Origin: Planotetraspora mira
Lineage (GTDB): Bacteria; Actinomycetota; Actinomycetes; Streptosporangiales; Streptosporangiaceae
Direction: 5' to 3'
Length of the DNA stretch: 64,000 nucleotides
Assembly: GCF_016863275.1 (NCBI RefSeq)
Contig: NZ_BOOO01000006.1
Location: 1-64,000, forward strand
A program made the translations under genes and the position numbers. A model generated the notes under the pieces. The model was not told the origin of the DNA, did not search any database, and worked only from the letters and a program-made list of their open reading frames with translations. Of this stretch, positions 33,838 through 42,925 are shown one piece after another. The stretch's first letter is position 1; every line of letters begins with the position of its first letter.

Positions 33838-35157
33838 ATGGACGGCCTGCGGTTCCCTGAGGGCTTCGTGTGGGGGGCCGCCACCTCGGCCTATCAGGTG
33901 GAGGGGGCGACCACGGAGGACGGGCGAGGCGCGTCTGTCTGGGACACCTTCGCCGCCGTCCCCGGCAACGTCGAGAACGGCGAGTCCGGTGATCCCGGAG
34001 CCGGCCACTACCACCGCTACACCGAGGATCTCGACCTCATGGCGGACCTCGGGCTGCACAGCTACCGTTTCTCGATCGCCTGGCCGCGGATCCAGCCCTC
34101 CGGGTCGGGCGCCCCCAACCAGAAGGGGCTCGACTTCTACCGCCGCCTGGTCGCGGGCCTGGCCGAGCGCGGCATCCGCCCGATGGCCACGCTCTTCCAC
34201 TGGGACCTTCCCCAGGACCTCCAGTACCAGGGCGGCTGGGAGAACAGGGACACCGCCGCGCGGTTCGCCGACTACGCCTCGATCGTCTTCGAGGCCCTGG
34301 AGATCGGCGACTGGCTGACGATCAACGAGCCCAAGACCGTCGTCGAGAGCGGCTACCGCTACGGGGTCCACGCGCCGGGCATCAAGGACGACGCGCGCGC
34401 CTACGTCGCCTGCCACCACCTGCTGCTCGCCCACGGCCTGGCCTCCCAGGCCCTGCACGCCCTGCGCCCGGACGCGCGGATCGGCCCCGCCCTGAACCTG
34501 CATCCCACGTATCCGGCGGACGACACCCCCGAGGCCGAGGAGGCCGCCCGGCATCGCGACGGGCTGGAGAACCGCCTCTATCTCGACCCGATCTTCAAGG
34601 GCCGCTACCCGGAGGACACCCTGCGGTGGCTGGCCGAGCGCGGGCCGATCAGGGAGCACATCCTCGACGGCGACCTCGCGATCATCAACGAGCCCGTCGA
34701 CCTGCTCGGCGTGCAGTACTACACGCCCGTCTTCGTGAACGGCGCCGGCGAGCGCGTGTTCCTGCACCCGAGGGCGCAGGCCGAGTGGCTGGAGATCTAT
34801 CCGGAAGGTCTCCACGACCTTCTCGTGCGGCTGAGGGACGACCACCCCGGCGTGCCGCTGGTCGTCACCGAGAACGGGATGCCGGCCCTCGACCGGCCCG
34901 GCCCCGACGGCCGGGTCCGTGACGACGACCGCATCGCCTACCTGCGCGACCATCTCCTGGCCATGCACCGGGCGATCGAGGAGGGGGCCCGCGTCGAGGG
35001 CTACCACGTCTGGTCGCTGCTCGACAATTTCGAGTGGGCGGAGGGGTACGGCCAGCGCTTCGGCATCGTGTACGTCGACTATCCGACCCTGCGCAGAATC
35101 CCCAAGGACAGCGCGCTCTGGTATCGCGACGTCATCAAGAACGGCGAACTGCGCTGA
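33838..35157 (+). CDS. bglC2: beta-glucosidase, GH1 (second copy)
   Basis: A 439-residue GH1 enzyme, shorter than the ceb operon copy, with acid/base Glu in LTINEPKTV and nucleophile Glu in VVTENGMPALD. It has no signal peptide. The ATG at 33838 is chosen because GAGGAGAG lies just before it; an open reading from 33733 would include the promoter and CebR box and is rejected. It has its own promoter and CebR operator, so it should be induced by cello-oligosaccharides but independently of the transporter operon. Substrate range may differ from bglC. Confidence 0.93.
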   Translation: MDGLRFPEGFVWGAATSAYQVEGATTEDGRGASVWDTFAAVPGNVENGESGDPGAGHYHRYTEDLDLMADLGLHSYRFSIAWPRIQPSGSGAPNQKGLDFYRRLVAGLAERGIRPMATLFHWDLPQDLQYQGGWENRDTAARFADYASIVFEALEIGDWLTINEPKTVVESGYRYGVHAPGIKDDARAYVACHHLLLAHGLASQALHALRPDARIGPALNLHPTYPADDTPEAEEAARHRDGLENRLYLDPIFKGRYPEDTLRWLAERGPIREHILDGDLAIINEPVDLLGVQYYTPVFVNGAGERVFLHPRAQAEWLEIYPEGLHDLLVRLRDDHPGVPLVVTENGMPALDRPGPDGRVRDDDRIAYLRDHLLAMHRAIEEGARVEGYHVWSLLDNFEWAEGYGQRFGIVYVDYPTLRRIPKDSALWYRDVIKNGELR

Positions 35158-35281
35158 TCCGGGCACGACGTTCGATCGCTCTCCCCCGATGCGGGATCAA
35201 CCCCTCCGAACTGGGATGATTACCGGCATACGATTACGTGACCAGGTCGTTGTTGACGTGGCGTCAGCGAGAGGACTCCCC

Positions 35282-36172
35282 GTGCCCGACTTCACCATCA
35301 TCGGCGGCGGCTACGAAGCGGTGATCAGCGAGAGGGGCGGAGCCCTCCGCGTCCTGCGCCACCACGGCCGCGACCTCGTGACGAGCTGGCCCGAGGAGGG
35401 GCCGATCCCCTACTTCAGCGGCACCGTCCTGGCTCCCTGGCCCAACCGGGTCGTCGGCGGCACGTACACGTTCGAAGGCGTCCGGCACGACCTGCCCATC
35501 ACGGAACCCGACCGGGGACACGCGCTGCACGGCCTGGTCAGCGACCAGACCTGGACCTGTGCCGAGGTGCTCGACGTCGACGACGACCACGGCTTCGTCC
35601 GGCTGACGCACACGATCGAGCCGACCGCCGGCTATCCGTTCCGGATCGCGCTCGAGGTCCGGTACGCCGTCTCCGACAGGGGCCTCACGACGACGCTCAC
35701 CGCTCACAACGTGGGTGAGGAGGCCGCGCCCTACGGCTGCGGACCGCATCCGTGGCTGCTCGCCGGACCCCGCGTGCAGGAGTACGAGCTCGACCTGCCC
35801 GCCGGGCAGGTCCTCCTCACCGACGAGGTGCTCGCCCCGCGCACCCTGGAGGACGTGGCCGCGACGCCGTACGACTTCCGGGTGCCCCGCGCGGTCGGGG
35901 ACACCGCCGTCGACCACGCCTTCACGGGCCTCACCGACGGCCGGGTGCGGCTTCGCGGGCCGGACGGCGGAGTGGAGGTCTCCTGGAACCCCGCGGAGAT
36001 GCCCTGGGTCCAGGTCTGCACCGGCACGGGCCTCGCCCACCACGGGCTGGCCGTCGAGCCGATGACCTGCCCGCCCGACGCCTTCAACTCGGGCACCGAT
36101 CTGATCGTGCTGAAGCCGGGAGACACGCACGAGGCGGCCTGGACCGTCGCCTCCTTCGCCCCCGAGGGGTAG
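35282..36172 (+). CDS. aldose 1-epimerase (galactose mutarotase) family
   Basis: A 296-residue protein of the mutarotase family, which interconverts the alpha and beta anomers of free aldoses such as glucose released by beta-glucosidases. Family marks are LAPWPNRVVGGTYTF, the first His in HALHGLV, GCGPHPWL with the second conserved His, and the C-terminal GLAVEPMTCPPDAFN with catalytic Glu. The GTG at 35282 (AGAGGAC upstream) is preferred to longer readings that lack homology. It follows the GH1 gene by 124 bases and may act on its product. Confidence 0.88.
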   Translation: MPDFTIIGGGYEAVISERGGALRVLRHHGRDLVTSWPEEGPIPYFSGTVLAPWPNRVVGGTYTFEGVRHDLPITEPDRGHALHGLVSDQTWTCAEVLDVDDDHGFVRLTHTIEPTAGYPFRIALEVRYAVSDRGLTTTLTAHNVGEEAAPYGCGPHPWLLAGPRVQEYELDLPAGQVLLTDEVLAPRTLEDVAATPYDFRVPRAVGDTAVDHAFTGLTDGRVRLRGPDGGVEVSWNPAEMPWVQVCTGTGLAHHGLAVEPMTCPPDAFNSGTDLIVLKPGDTHEAAWTVASFAPEG

Positions 36173-36176
36173 GCCG

Positions 36177-37169
36177 ATGGACAGCAGGACCAAGCGGCGG
36201 TTGTCGGCCGCCGAGCTGGACGCGCTCGTCCGCGGCGCGCTGGGCACCGGGGTGCGGTCCTCGGAGGAACTGGCCGACGGCTTCGCCAACGCCGTGTGGC
36301 GGCTCGACCTCGAGGACGGCCGCCAGGTCGTGCTCAAGGTCGGCCCTCCCCCCGGCCTGCGCCTGCTGACCTACGAACGTCACCTCCTGCGGACGGAGGC
36401 CATGGTGTACCGGCTGGCCGAGCCGGCGGGGCTGCCTCTGCCGTCTCTGCTGCACGCGGCGTTCGACGACCCCGTCCTCGGCGGCGACCACCTCATCTTG
36501 TCGGCGCTCGACGGCGTCCCCTGGAACCAGGCCTCGCTCAGCCCGGCCGAGGAGGCCCCGCTCCGGCACGAGCTCGGCCGCCACCTGGCCCGCCTGCACA
36601 CGATCCCCGGCACCGGGGTCTTCGGCTACCCCTTCGCCGGTCTCACCGGCCCGAGCTGGCGGGAGGCCTTCCTCGTCATCGTCGGCGCCCTGCTCGGCGA
36701 CGCCGTCCACTACGGCACCAGGCTCCCCGCGCCCGTGGAGGAGATCGCCGCGCTGATCACCGCCGCCGCGCCGACTCTGGACGAGGTCGTCACGCCGTCG
36801 CTCGTCCACTTCGACATCTGGCCGGGCAATGTGTTCCTGACCGGCGAGGGCCGGGACAGGCGGATCCAGGCGCTGATCGACCACGAGAGGGCCTTCTGGG
36901 GCGATCCGCTGGCCGACTTCATCACGCCCACGATCTTCGAGGAGATCCGGGAGGACGACCCGCTCGTCACCGGGTACCGCGAGGCGGGCGGCACGCTCCT
37001 GATCACCCCCGGCGCCGAGGTGCGCGCCGACCTCTACCGGGCGTACCTGTATCTGATCCTGCTCGTGGAGAACGGCCCGCGGCAGTATCCCGAGGAGGCC
37101 TACGCGCGGCTCCGCGACCTCGCCACCTCATCCCTCGTGCGAAGCCTCGACGCGTTGCGCGTCCCGTAG
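36177..37169 (+). CDS. aminoglycoside phosphotransferase (APH) family kinase
   Basis: A 330-residue small-molecule kinase: N-lobe GFANAVWRLDLEDGRQVVLKV, catalytic SLVHFDIWPGNVFL (H-x-D-x4-N), and metal-binding IDHERAFWGDPLADF. The family name does not mean antibiotic resistance; many members phosphorylate sugars or other metabolites. It begins four bases after the epimerase stop, so a phosphorylation of a sugar in the same pathway is plausible. GAGGGG lies before the ATG. Confidence 0.85.
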   Translation: MDSRTKRRLSAAELDALVRGALGTGVRSSEELADGFANAVWRLDLEDGRQVVLKVGPPPGLRLLTYERHLLRTEAMVYRLAEPAGLPLPSLLHAAFDDPVLGGDHLILSALDGVPWNQASLSPAEEAPLRHELGRHLARLHTIPGTGVFGYPFAGLTGPSWREAFLVIVGALLGDAVHYGTRLPAPVEEIAALITAAAPTLDEVVTPSLVHFDIWPGNVFLTGEGRDRRIQALIDHERAFWGDPLADFITPTIFEEIREDDPLVTGYREAGGTLLITPGAEVRADLYRAYLYLILLVENGPRQYPEEAYARLRDLATSSLVRSLDALRVP

Positions 37170-37261
37170 CCGACCCCTCGGCGTGGCTCCGGGAGTTCCC
37201 CGCCTCCGGTGGGTAGATCGGCACGGTGGCGTCGTGTGACAATTTCATGGGGTGATGAATT

Positions 37262-38470
37262 ATGCGGACGACATGTGCGATCGCGGGCGGGGGGCCGGCG
37301 GGAGCCGTCCTCGCCCTCCTCCTCGCCCGGGCGGGCGTCGAGGTGACGCTGCTGGAGAAGCACAGCGACTTCCTCCGCGACTTCCGCGGAGACACGATCC
37401 ACCCGTCGACGCTCCAGGTCCTCGACGAACTCGGCCTGGCCGAGGAGTTCCACCGGCTTCCCCACCGCAAGGTGCACTCCCTGTCGATGGTCACCGACGA
37501 GGGCACCATCCCCATGGCCGACCTGCGCCGGCTTCCCGGCAAATACGACTACATCGCCTTCGTGCCGCAGTGGGACTTCCTCAACCTCGTCACCGCCGAG
37601 GCCGCCAGGCACCCGAACTTCCACCTGCTGATGGACTCCCAGGTCACCGATCTCATCCGGGAGGACGGCGCGATCCGCGGGCTCCGCTACCGCGACCAGG
37701 CGGGCGAGGAGCACGAGATCCACGCCACGCTCACCGTGGGCGCGGACGGGCGGGGCTCCGACGTCCGCCGGGCCGCCGGCCTTGTCCCCCGGGAGTTCGG
37801 CGCGCCGATGGACGTCGTCTGGTTCCGCCTGCCGCGGGAGGATGGCGACCCCGACCAGCCCTTCCTGCGCGCGTCGGCCGGCCACCTGATGGTGGCGATC
37901 AACCGGGGGACGTACTGGCAACTCGCCTACGTGATCCCGAAGGGCGGCTTCGACGAGCTGAAGTCCGAGGGCATCGAGGTTTTGCGCGCCACCATCGGGC
38001 GGCTCCTGCCGTACCTCGAGGGGCGGCTGGACCGGCTCGGCGGTTTCGACGACGTCAGCGTGTTGCGGGTGGCACTGAACAGGCTCGGCCGCTGGCACCT
38101 GCCGGGGCTGCTGCTCATCGGGGACGCCGCCCACGCCATGTCTCCGGTCTTCGGCGTCGGCATCAACCTCGCGGTCCAGGACGCCGTGGCCACCGCCAAC
38201 ATCGTGGGTCCCGCCCTGCTGCGGGGCGAGGCGCCGGAGTCCCTGCTGGCCAGGGTGGAGCGCCGCAGGAAGATCCCCACGGTGATCACCCAGGCCGCCC
38301 AGCGGGCCGTGCAGAACCGTCTGATCAGCCCCACTCTGGCCGCCAGGCCCGTCTCGCCGCCGCGTGCCCTGTCGCGCCTGCCGGTCCTCAACAGGCTCGC
38401 ACGGCGGTTCATCGGCCTCGGCGTCCTTCCCGAGCACGTACGGCTGTCGCCAAAAGGCGGCCAAAAGTGA
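37262..38470 (+). CDS. FAD-dependent aromatic-hydroxylase-type monooxygenase
   Basis: A 402-residue flavoprotein of the PHBH/UbiH class. It has the N-terminal dinucleotide fold CAIAGGGPAGAVLA with LLEKHSDF, the VGADGRGSDVRR (DG) motif, and GDAAHAMSPVFGVGINLAVQDA, which binds the FAD pyrophosphate. Such enzymes hydroxylate aromatic or polyketide-like substrates with NAD(P)H and O2. The C-terminal region from about residue 345 is basic. The ATG at 37262 opens the fold at once. Neighbours give no substrate. Confidence 0.88.
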   Translation: MRTTCAIAGGGPAGAVLALLLARAGVEVTLLEKHSDFLRDFRGDTIHPSTLQVLDELGLAEEFHRLPHRKVHSLSMVTDEGTIPMADLRRLPGKYDYIAFVPQWDFLNLVTAEAARHPNFHLLMDSQVTDLIREDGAIRGLRYRDQAGEEHEIHATLTVGADGRGSDVRRAAGLVPREFGAPMDVVWFRLPREDGDPDQPFLRASAGHLMVAINRGTYWQLAYVIPKGGFDELKSEGIEVLRATIGRLLPYLEGRLDRLGGFDDVSVLRVALNRLGRWHLPGLLLIGDAAHAMSPVFGVGINLAVQDAVATANIVGPALLRGEAPESLLARVERRRKIPTVITQAAQRAVQNRLISPTLAARPVSPPRALSRLPVLNRLARRFIGLGVLPEHVRLSPKGGQK

Positions 38471-38515
38471 TCTCACTGGGCGGACGCCGGACGGGCCGGA
38501 GCTTGCCAGGTGCAA

Positions 38516-38521
38516 TAACCT
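38516..38521 (+). promoter_or_regulatory. possible -10 box for the DAHP synthase gene
   Basis: TAACCT (TANNNT) ends nine bases before the GTG at 38530, and no Shine-Dalgarno is visible, which would suit a leaderless mRNA. A -35 box is not evident and an overlapping TAGTGT (38521-38526) is an alternative, so this is tentative. Confidence 0.35.
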
Positions 38522-38529
38522 AGTGTGTC

Positions 38530-39864
38530 GTGAGCGCTATCCATCTCGATACGTGGCGTGACCTGCCCGTCGCCCAGCAACCGGCCTGGCCCGACCGCGG
38601 CGAGCTCGCGCGGGTCGTCGACGAGCTCAAGGGGCTGCCGCCCCTGGTGTTCGCGGGCGAGTGCGACCAGCTGAAGCAGAGCCTCGCGGCCGTGGCCAGG
38701 GGCGAGGCCTTCGTGCTCCAGGGCGGCGACTGCGCGGAGACCTTCGCGGGCGCGACCGCCGAGAACGTCCGCAACAAGCTCAAGACGCTGCTGCAGATGG
38801 CGATCGTGCTCACCTACGCCGGCCGCGTTCCCGTGGTCAAGATCGGCCGGGTCGCCGGCCAGTTCGCCAAGCCCCGGTCCAAGGACACGGAGATCCGCGA
38901 CGGCGTGGAGCTGCCCGCCTACCGCGGTGACATGGTCAACGGGTTCGACTTCACCCCCGAGGCGCGGCGCCCCGATCCCGGCCGGCTGCTGCGGGCCTAC
39001 CACTCCTCGGCGGTCACGCTGAACCTCGCCCGGGCCTTCACCAAGGGCGGCTACGCCGACCTGCGGCAGGTGCACGCCTGGAACCAGGACTTCGTCGCCG
39101 AGTCGCCCGCCGGGCGTCGCTACGAGAAGCTGGCCAGGGAGATCGACCAGGCGCTCGCGTTCATGCGCGCCTGCGGGGCCGAGCCCGAGGAGTTCCACAC
39201 CGTCGAGTTCTACTCCTCGCACGAGGCGCTGATCCTCGACTACGACCGGGCGCTCACGAGAATCGACTCCCGGACGGGCCTGCCGTACGACGTGTCGGCC
39301 CACATGGTCTGGATCGGCGAGCGCACACGCCAGCTCAACGGCGCGCACGTGGAGTTCTTCAGCAAGATCCGCAACCCCATCGGCGTGAAGCTCGGCCCGA
39401 CCACGACGCCGGAAGAGGCGATCGCGCTGATCGAGAAGCTGAACCCGGACAACGAGCCGGGCCGGCTGACGTTCATCAGCCGCATGGGGGCGAACAGGGT
39501 CCGCGACGCGCTCCCGACGCTGGTCGACAAGGTGCGGGCGAGCGGCGCCACCGTGGCGTGGATCTGCGACCCGATGCACGGCAACACCTTCGAGGCGCCG
39601 AGCGGACACAAGACCCGCCGCGTCGACGACGTGCTCGACGAGGTCGCGGGCTTCTTCGAGGTGCACCACGCCCTGGGCACGCACCCGGGCGGGGTCCACA
39701 TCGAATTCACCGGCGACGACGTCACCGAGTGCGTCGGCGGCGGCCACGAGATCGCGGAAGAGGATCTGGCGCTGCGCTACGAGACGGCGTGCGACCCTCG
39801 GCTCAACCGCGGTCAGTCCCTCGATCTGGCGTTCCGGGTGGCCGAGCTCTATCGTTCCACCTGA
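38530..39864 (+). CDS. aroG: 3-deoxy-7-phosphoheptulonate synthase, type II (plant-like)
   Basis: Condenses phosphoenolpyruvate and erythrose 4-phosphate to DAHP, the first step of the shikimate pathway. The 444-residue length and motifs are those of the type II family: QGGDCAE, KIGRVAGQFAKPRS, RGDMVNGF, HMVWIGERTRQLNGAHVEF, KLGPT, ICDPMHGNT and GVHIEFTGDDVTECVGG. The start is GTG at 38530. It stands alone. A primary-metabolism role is most likely, but type II copies also serve aromatic natural-product clusters, and with the PF04672 methyltransferase next door that cannot be excluded. Confidence 0.95.
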   Translation: MSAIHLDTWRDLPVAQQPAWPDRGELARVVDELKGLPPLVFAGECDQLKQSLAAVARGEAFVLQGGDCAETFAGATAENVRNKLKTLLQMAIVLTYAGRVPVVKIGRVAGQFAKPRSKDTEIRDGVELPAYRGDMVNGFDFTPEARRPDPGRLLRAYHSSAVTLNLARAFTKGGYADLRQVHAWNQDFVAESPAGRRYEKLAREIDQALAFMRACGAEPEEFHTVEFYSSHEALILDYDRALTRIDSRTGLPYDVSAHMVWIGERTRQLNGAHVEFFSKIRNPIGVKLGPTTTPEEAIALIEKLNPDNEPGRLTFISRMGANRVRDALPTLVDKVRASGATVAWICDPMHGNTFEAPSGHKTRRVDDVLDEVAGFFEVHHALGTHPGGVHIEFTGDDVTECVGGGHEIAEEDLALRYETACDPRLNRGQSLDLAFRVAELYRST

Positions 39865-39922
39865 CCCGCCGAACGCCGCGCACCCCCCACGCGACGCCCC
39901 GCGAGCCCCGAAAGAGACGAAG

Positions 39923-40717
39923 ATGACGGATCCCCGGCCAGCCCCCGAGGGCGTGGACCCGAACACCCCCAACGTCGCCCGGATGTACGACTACTTCCTG
40001 GGCGGCAAGAACAACTTCGCCGCGGACAGAGCGGCCGCCGAGAGCATCCTGGCGACCTTCCCCGAGACCCGGTCGTCGGCCATCGAGGGCCGCGCCTTCC
40101 TGGCCAGGGCCGTACGGACACTGGTGGAGGCCGGTGTCCGCCAGATCGTCGACATCGGCTCCGGCCTGCCCACCCAGGGCAACGTGCACGAGATCGCGCA
40201 TCAGACGGCGCCCGACACACGGGTGACCTACGTCGACTACGACCCGGTGGTGTGCTCGCACGCCCGGGCGATCCTCGGCGGCGACCCGAACGTGTCGGTC
40301 GTGCGGGCGGATCTCCGGGAGGCCGACGATCTGCTGGACAAGCTCGACGGGCTGGTCGACTTCGGCCAGCCGGTCGCGTTCCTGCTGTTCGCCGTGCTGC
40401 ACTTCGTCCCCGACTCCGCCAAGCCGCATGAGCTGGTGGGGCGGCTGCGTGACATGAGCGCTCCGGGGAGCTACCTGGCGATCTCACACGGGCGTGACGC
40501 GAGGCCCGAGCTCACGCCCGAGGCCCTCGAGGTCTACAACCGGGCGACCGCGTCACTGGCGGTGCGGTCGCACGAGGAGATCGCCCGGTTCTTCGATGGA
40601 TACGAGTTGCTCGAGCCGGGGCTCGTCTATCCGGAGGACTGGCGGCCCGACCCGGACGAGCCGCGGCTCGAACAGGCGCCGTCGGCCGGCTTCAGCGGCG
40701 TGGGCCGCAAACCCTGA
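39923..40717 (+). CDS. SAM-dependent methyltransferase, PF04672 (DUF574) family
   Basis: A 264-residue class I methyltransferase of an actinomycete-restricted family: MYDYFLGGKNNFAADR near the N-terminus, SAM motif QIVDIGSGLPTQGNVHEIA, VTYVDYDPVV, and LHFVPD. Family members occur in large numbers in actinomycetes; the natural substrates are mostly unknown. The ATG at 39923 follows AAAGAGACGAAG. It lies 58 bases after the DAHP synthase gene and is terminated by an 11-bp hairpin. Confidence 0.92.
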   Translation: MTDPRPAPEGVDPNTPNVARMYDYFLGGKNNFAADRAAAESILATFPETRSSAIEGRAFLARAVRTLVEAGVRQIVDIGSGLPTQGNVHEIAHQTAPDTRVTYVDYDPVVCSHARAILGGDPNVSVVRADLREADDLLDKLDGLVDFGQPVAFLLFAVLHFVPDSAKPHELVGRLRDMSAPGSYLAISHGRDARPELTPEALEVYNRATASLAVRSHEEIARFFDGYELLEPGLVYPEDWRPDPDEPRLEQAPSAGFSGVGRKP

Positions 40718-40725
40718 ACCGCCGG

Positions 40726-40750
40726 CGCGGGGCGGGCCGCCCGCCCCGCG
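40726..40750. terminator. bidirectional terminator, methyltransferase/thioredoxin
   Basis: Perfect 11-bp stem CGCGGGGCGGG (40726-40736) / CCCGCCCCGCG (40740-40750) with a three-base loop, between convergent genes and touching the thioredoxin stop codon. Confidence 0.82.
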
Positions 40751-41119
40751 TCAGCTCTGCGGGGTCGTCTCAGCCGCGATCTCGGCGCGGATGGCGTCCA
40801 TGTCGAGAGCGCGAAGCTGGCCGATCAGGTCCGTGAGCGCGGGCGCGGGAAGCGCGCCGGGCTGTGAGAACACCACGATCCCGTCCCGGATCGCCATGAT
40901 CGTGGGGATCGCCGTGATATCGAACCCCTGGGACAGCGCGGGCTGAGCCTCGGTGTCGATCTTGCCGAACGTGATGTCGTCGTGCTCCTGCGACGCCTTC
41001 TCGAAAATGGGTGCGAATGTGCGGCAGGGGCCACACCATGACGCCCAGAAGTCCAGCAGGACGATGCCGCTGTCGGCGATGTCGTTGAAGTTCTTCTCGG
41101 TCACCTCAATGGTCGCCAC
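40751..41119 (-). CDS. trxA: thioredoxin
   Basis: A 122-residue cytoplasmic thiol-disulfide oxidoreductase with the active site WCGPC (Cys29, Cys32), preceding VLLDFWAS and the cis-proline segment AIPTIMAI. The GTG at 41119 is chosen because AAAGGAG lies seven bases before it; a longer frame upstream is rejected. The C-terminal extension of about 15 residues is slightly longer than in classical TrxA (about 108). It is a single gene next to ctaD, and no reductase gene is near. Confidence 0.93.
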   Translation of the reverse strand: MATIEVTEKNFNDIADSGIVLLDFWASWCGPCRTFAPIFEKASQEHDDITFGKIDTEAQPALSQGFDITAIPTIMAIRDGIVVFSQPGALPAPALTDLIGQLRALDMDAIRAEIAAETTPQS

Positions 41120-41237
41120 GGGGCGACTCCTTTCATCCGTTCCGTCACTTGGACAACCACACACCTGATCTCAGCATTCCACCGCACGGCGCCGGGTATC
41201 AGCACACGGGACCTCCTTCGCGAAAAGGAGCCACCGC

Positions 41238-42920
41238 ATGACCACTCAAGCCGTACGGCCCGTTCCCGACCGACAACGGCTGGGCACCGTCCTGGCCTCC
41301 TGGTTGTCGAGCACCGACCACAAGGTGATCGGGCACCTCTACCTGATCACCACCTTCGGCTTCTTCCTGGTCGGCGGCCTCATGGCGATGGTGATCAGGG
41401 CCGAGTTGCTCGAGCCCGGTCTGCAGTTCGTCAGCCTGCAGCGCTACAACGAGATGTTCACCCTCCACGGCACGATCATGCTGCTGTTGTTCGCGACGCC
41501 GCTGTTCGCCGGGTTCGCCAACGAGATCATGCCGCTCCAGATCGGCGCGCCCGACGTGGCCTTCCCCCGGCTGAACATGGTCAGCTACTGGATGTTCCTC
41601 TTCGGCGGTCTCATGGTGGTCTCCGGCTTCGTGGTGGGGGGCGCGCCCGCCTTCGGCTGGACGGCCTACTCCCCGCTGTCCAGCGCGGAGTTCAGCCCCT
41701 CGCCGGGCGGGGACCTGTGGATCATGGGCCTGGCGCTGTCCGGCCTCGGCACGATCCTGGGCTCCGTCAACTTCATCACCACGATCATCACGATGCGGGC
41801 GCCGGGCATGCACATGTTCCGGATGCCGATCTTCACGTGGAACGTCCTGTTCACGTCGATCCTGGTGCTGCTGGCCTTCCCTGTGCTGGCGGCGGGGCTG
41901 CTCGTGCTGGAGGCGGACCGCAAGCTCGGAGCGCACGTCTTCGACGCCGCGACCGGCGGGCCCATGATCTGGCAGCACCTGTTCTGGTTCTTCGGCCATC
42001 CCGAGGTCTACATCATCGCGCTGCCGTTCTTCGGCATCATCACCGAGATCATTCCGGTGTTCAGCCGCAAGCCGCTGTTCGGCTACATCGGCATGGTCGG
42101 GGCGACCATGGCGATCACAGGACTGTCGATGACCGTATGGGCGCACCACATGTTCGCCACCGGCCAGGTGCTGCTGCCGTTCTTCTCCCTCATGTCGTTC
42201 CTGATCGCGATTCCGACCGGGGTGAAGTTCTTCAACTGGACCGGCACCATGTGGCGCGGCCATCTGACGTTCGAGACACCGATGTTGTTCGCGGTGGGGT
42301 TCCTGGTGACGTTCCTGTTCGGCGGGCTCACCGGGGTGATCCTCGCGTCGCCGCCGCTCGACTTCCACGTGACCGACAGTTACTTCGTGGTGGCCCACTT
42401 CCACTACGTGGTGTTCGGCACGGTGGTGTTCGCGATGTTCGGCGGGTTCTACTTCTGGTGGCCCAAGTTCACCGGAACCATGCTGAACGAGACCCTCGGA
42501 AAGATCCACTTCTGGATGCTGTTCATCGGGTTCCACATGACGTTCTTCGTCCAGCACCTGCTCGGCGTCATCGGGATGCCGCGGCGCTACGGCGACTACT
42601 CCCCCGTCGACGGCTTCACCCGGCTCAACGAGATCTCCAGCGTGGGCGCGTTCCTGCTGGGCGCCTCGACGCTGCCGTTCCTGTACAACGTCTGGCATAC
42701 GGCGAGGCGCGGCGAGCGGGTCACCGTGAACGACCCCTGGGGCTCCAGCAATTCGCTGGAGTGGGTCACCACGTGCCCGCCGCCGCGCCACAACTTCACG
42801 TATCTCCCCCCGATCCGGTCCGAGCGGCCGGCCTTCGACCTGCGCTACCCGAGGACGGGGGGAATGCCGGGAGATCCCCCCGCCGGGAAGCCCGATGCGA
42901 TCGGCCCGGCGGAGGGCTAG
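41238..42920 (+). CDS. ctaD: cytochrome c oxidase subunit I
   Basis: The 560-residue catalytic subunit of aa3-type oxidase, with 12 membrane helices, reducing O2 and pumping protons. The HPEVYI motif ([16 protein letters not shown]) holds the copper-B ligand His and its cross-linked Tyr, and AHFHYVVFG holds two heme ligands. [17 protein letters not shown] and WAHHMFATG are typical. AAAGGAG lies seven bases before the ATG. It is separate from any ctaC/ctaE or qcr genes, as is common for extra ctaD copies in actinomycetes. The stop is only five bases from that of the convergent nuclease gene. Confidence 0.95.
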   Translation: MTTQAVRPVPDRQRLGTVLASWLSSTDHKVIGHLYLITTFGFFLVGGLMAMVIRAELLEPGLQFVSLQRYNEMFTLHGTIMLLLFATPLFAGFANEIMPLQIGAPDVAFPRLNMVSYWMFLFGGLMVVSGFVVGGAPAFGWTAYSPLSSAEFSPSPGGDLWIMGLALSGLGTILGSVNFITTIITMRAPGMHMFRMPIFTWNVLFTSILVLLAFPVLAAGLLVLEADRKLGAHVFDAATGGPMIWQHLFWFFGHPEVYIIALPFFGIITEIIPVFSRKPLFGYIGMVGATMAITGLSMTVWAHHMFATGQVLLPFFSLMSFLIAIPTGVKFFNWTGTMWRGHLTFETPMLFAVGFLVTFLFGGLTGVILASPPLDFHVTDSYFVVAHFHYVVFGTVVFAMFGGFYFWWPKFTGTMLNETLGKIHFWMLFIGFHMTFFVQHLLGVIGMPRRYGDYSPVDGFTRLNEISSVGAFLLGASTLPFLYNVWHTARRGERVTVNDPWGSSNSLEWVTTCPPPRHNFTYLPPIRSERPAFDLRYPRTGGMPGDPPAGKPDAIGPAEG

Positions 42921-42925
42921 CCGGC

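Noticed and set aside
36177-37169. Aminoglycoside resistance gene
   Set aside because: The family motif is present, but the neighbours are sugar-metabolism genes and many family members are metabolite kinases.
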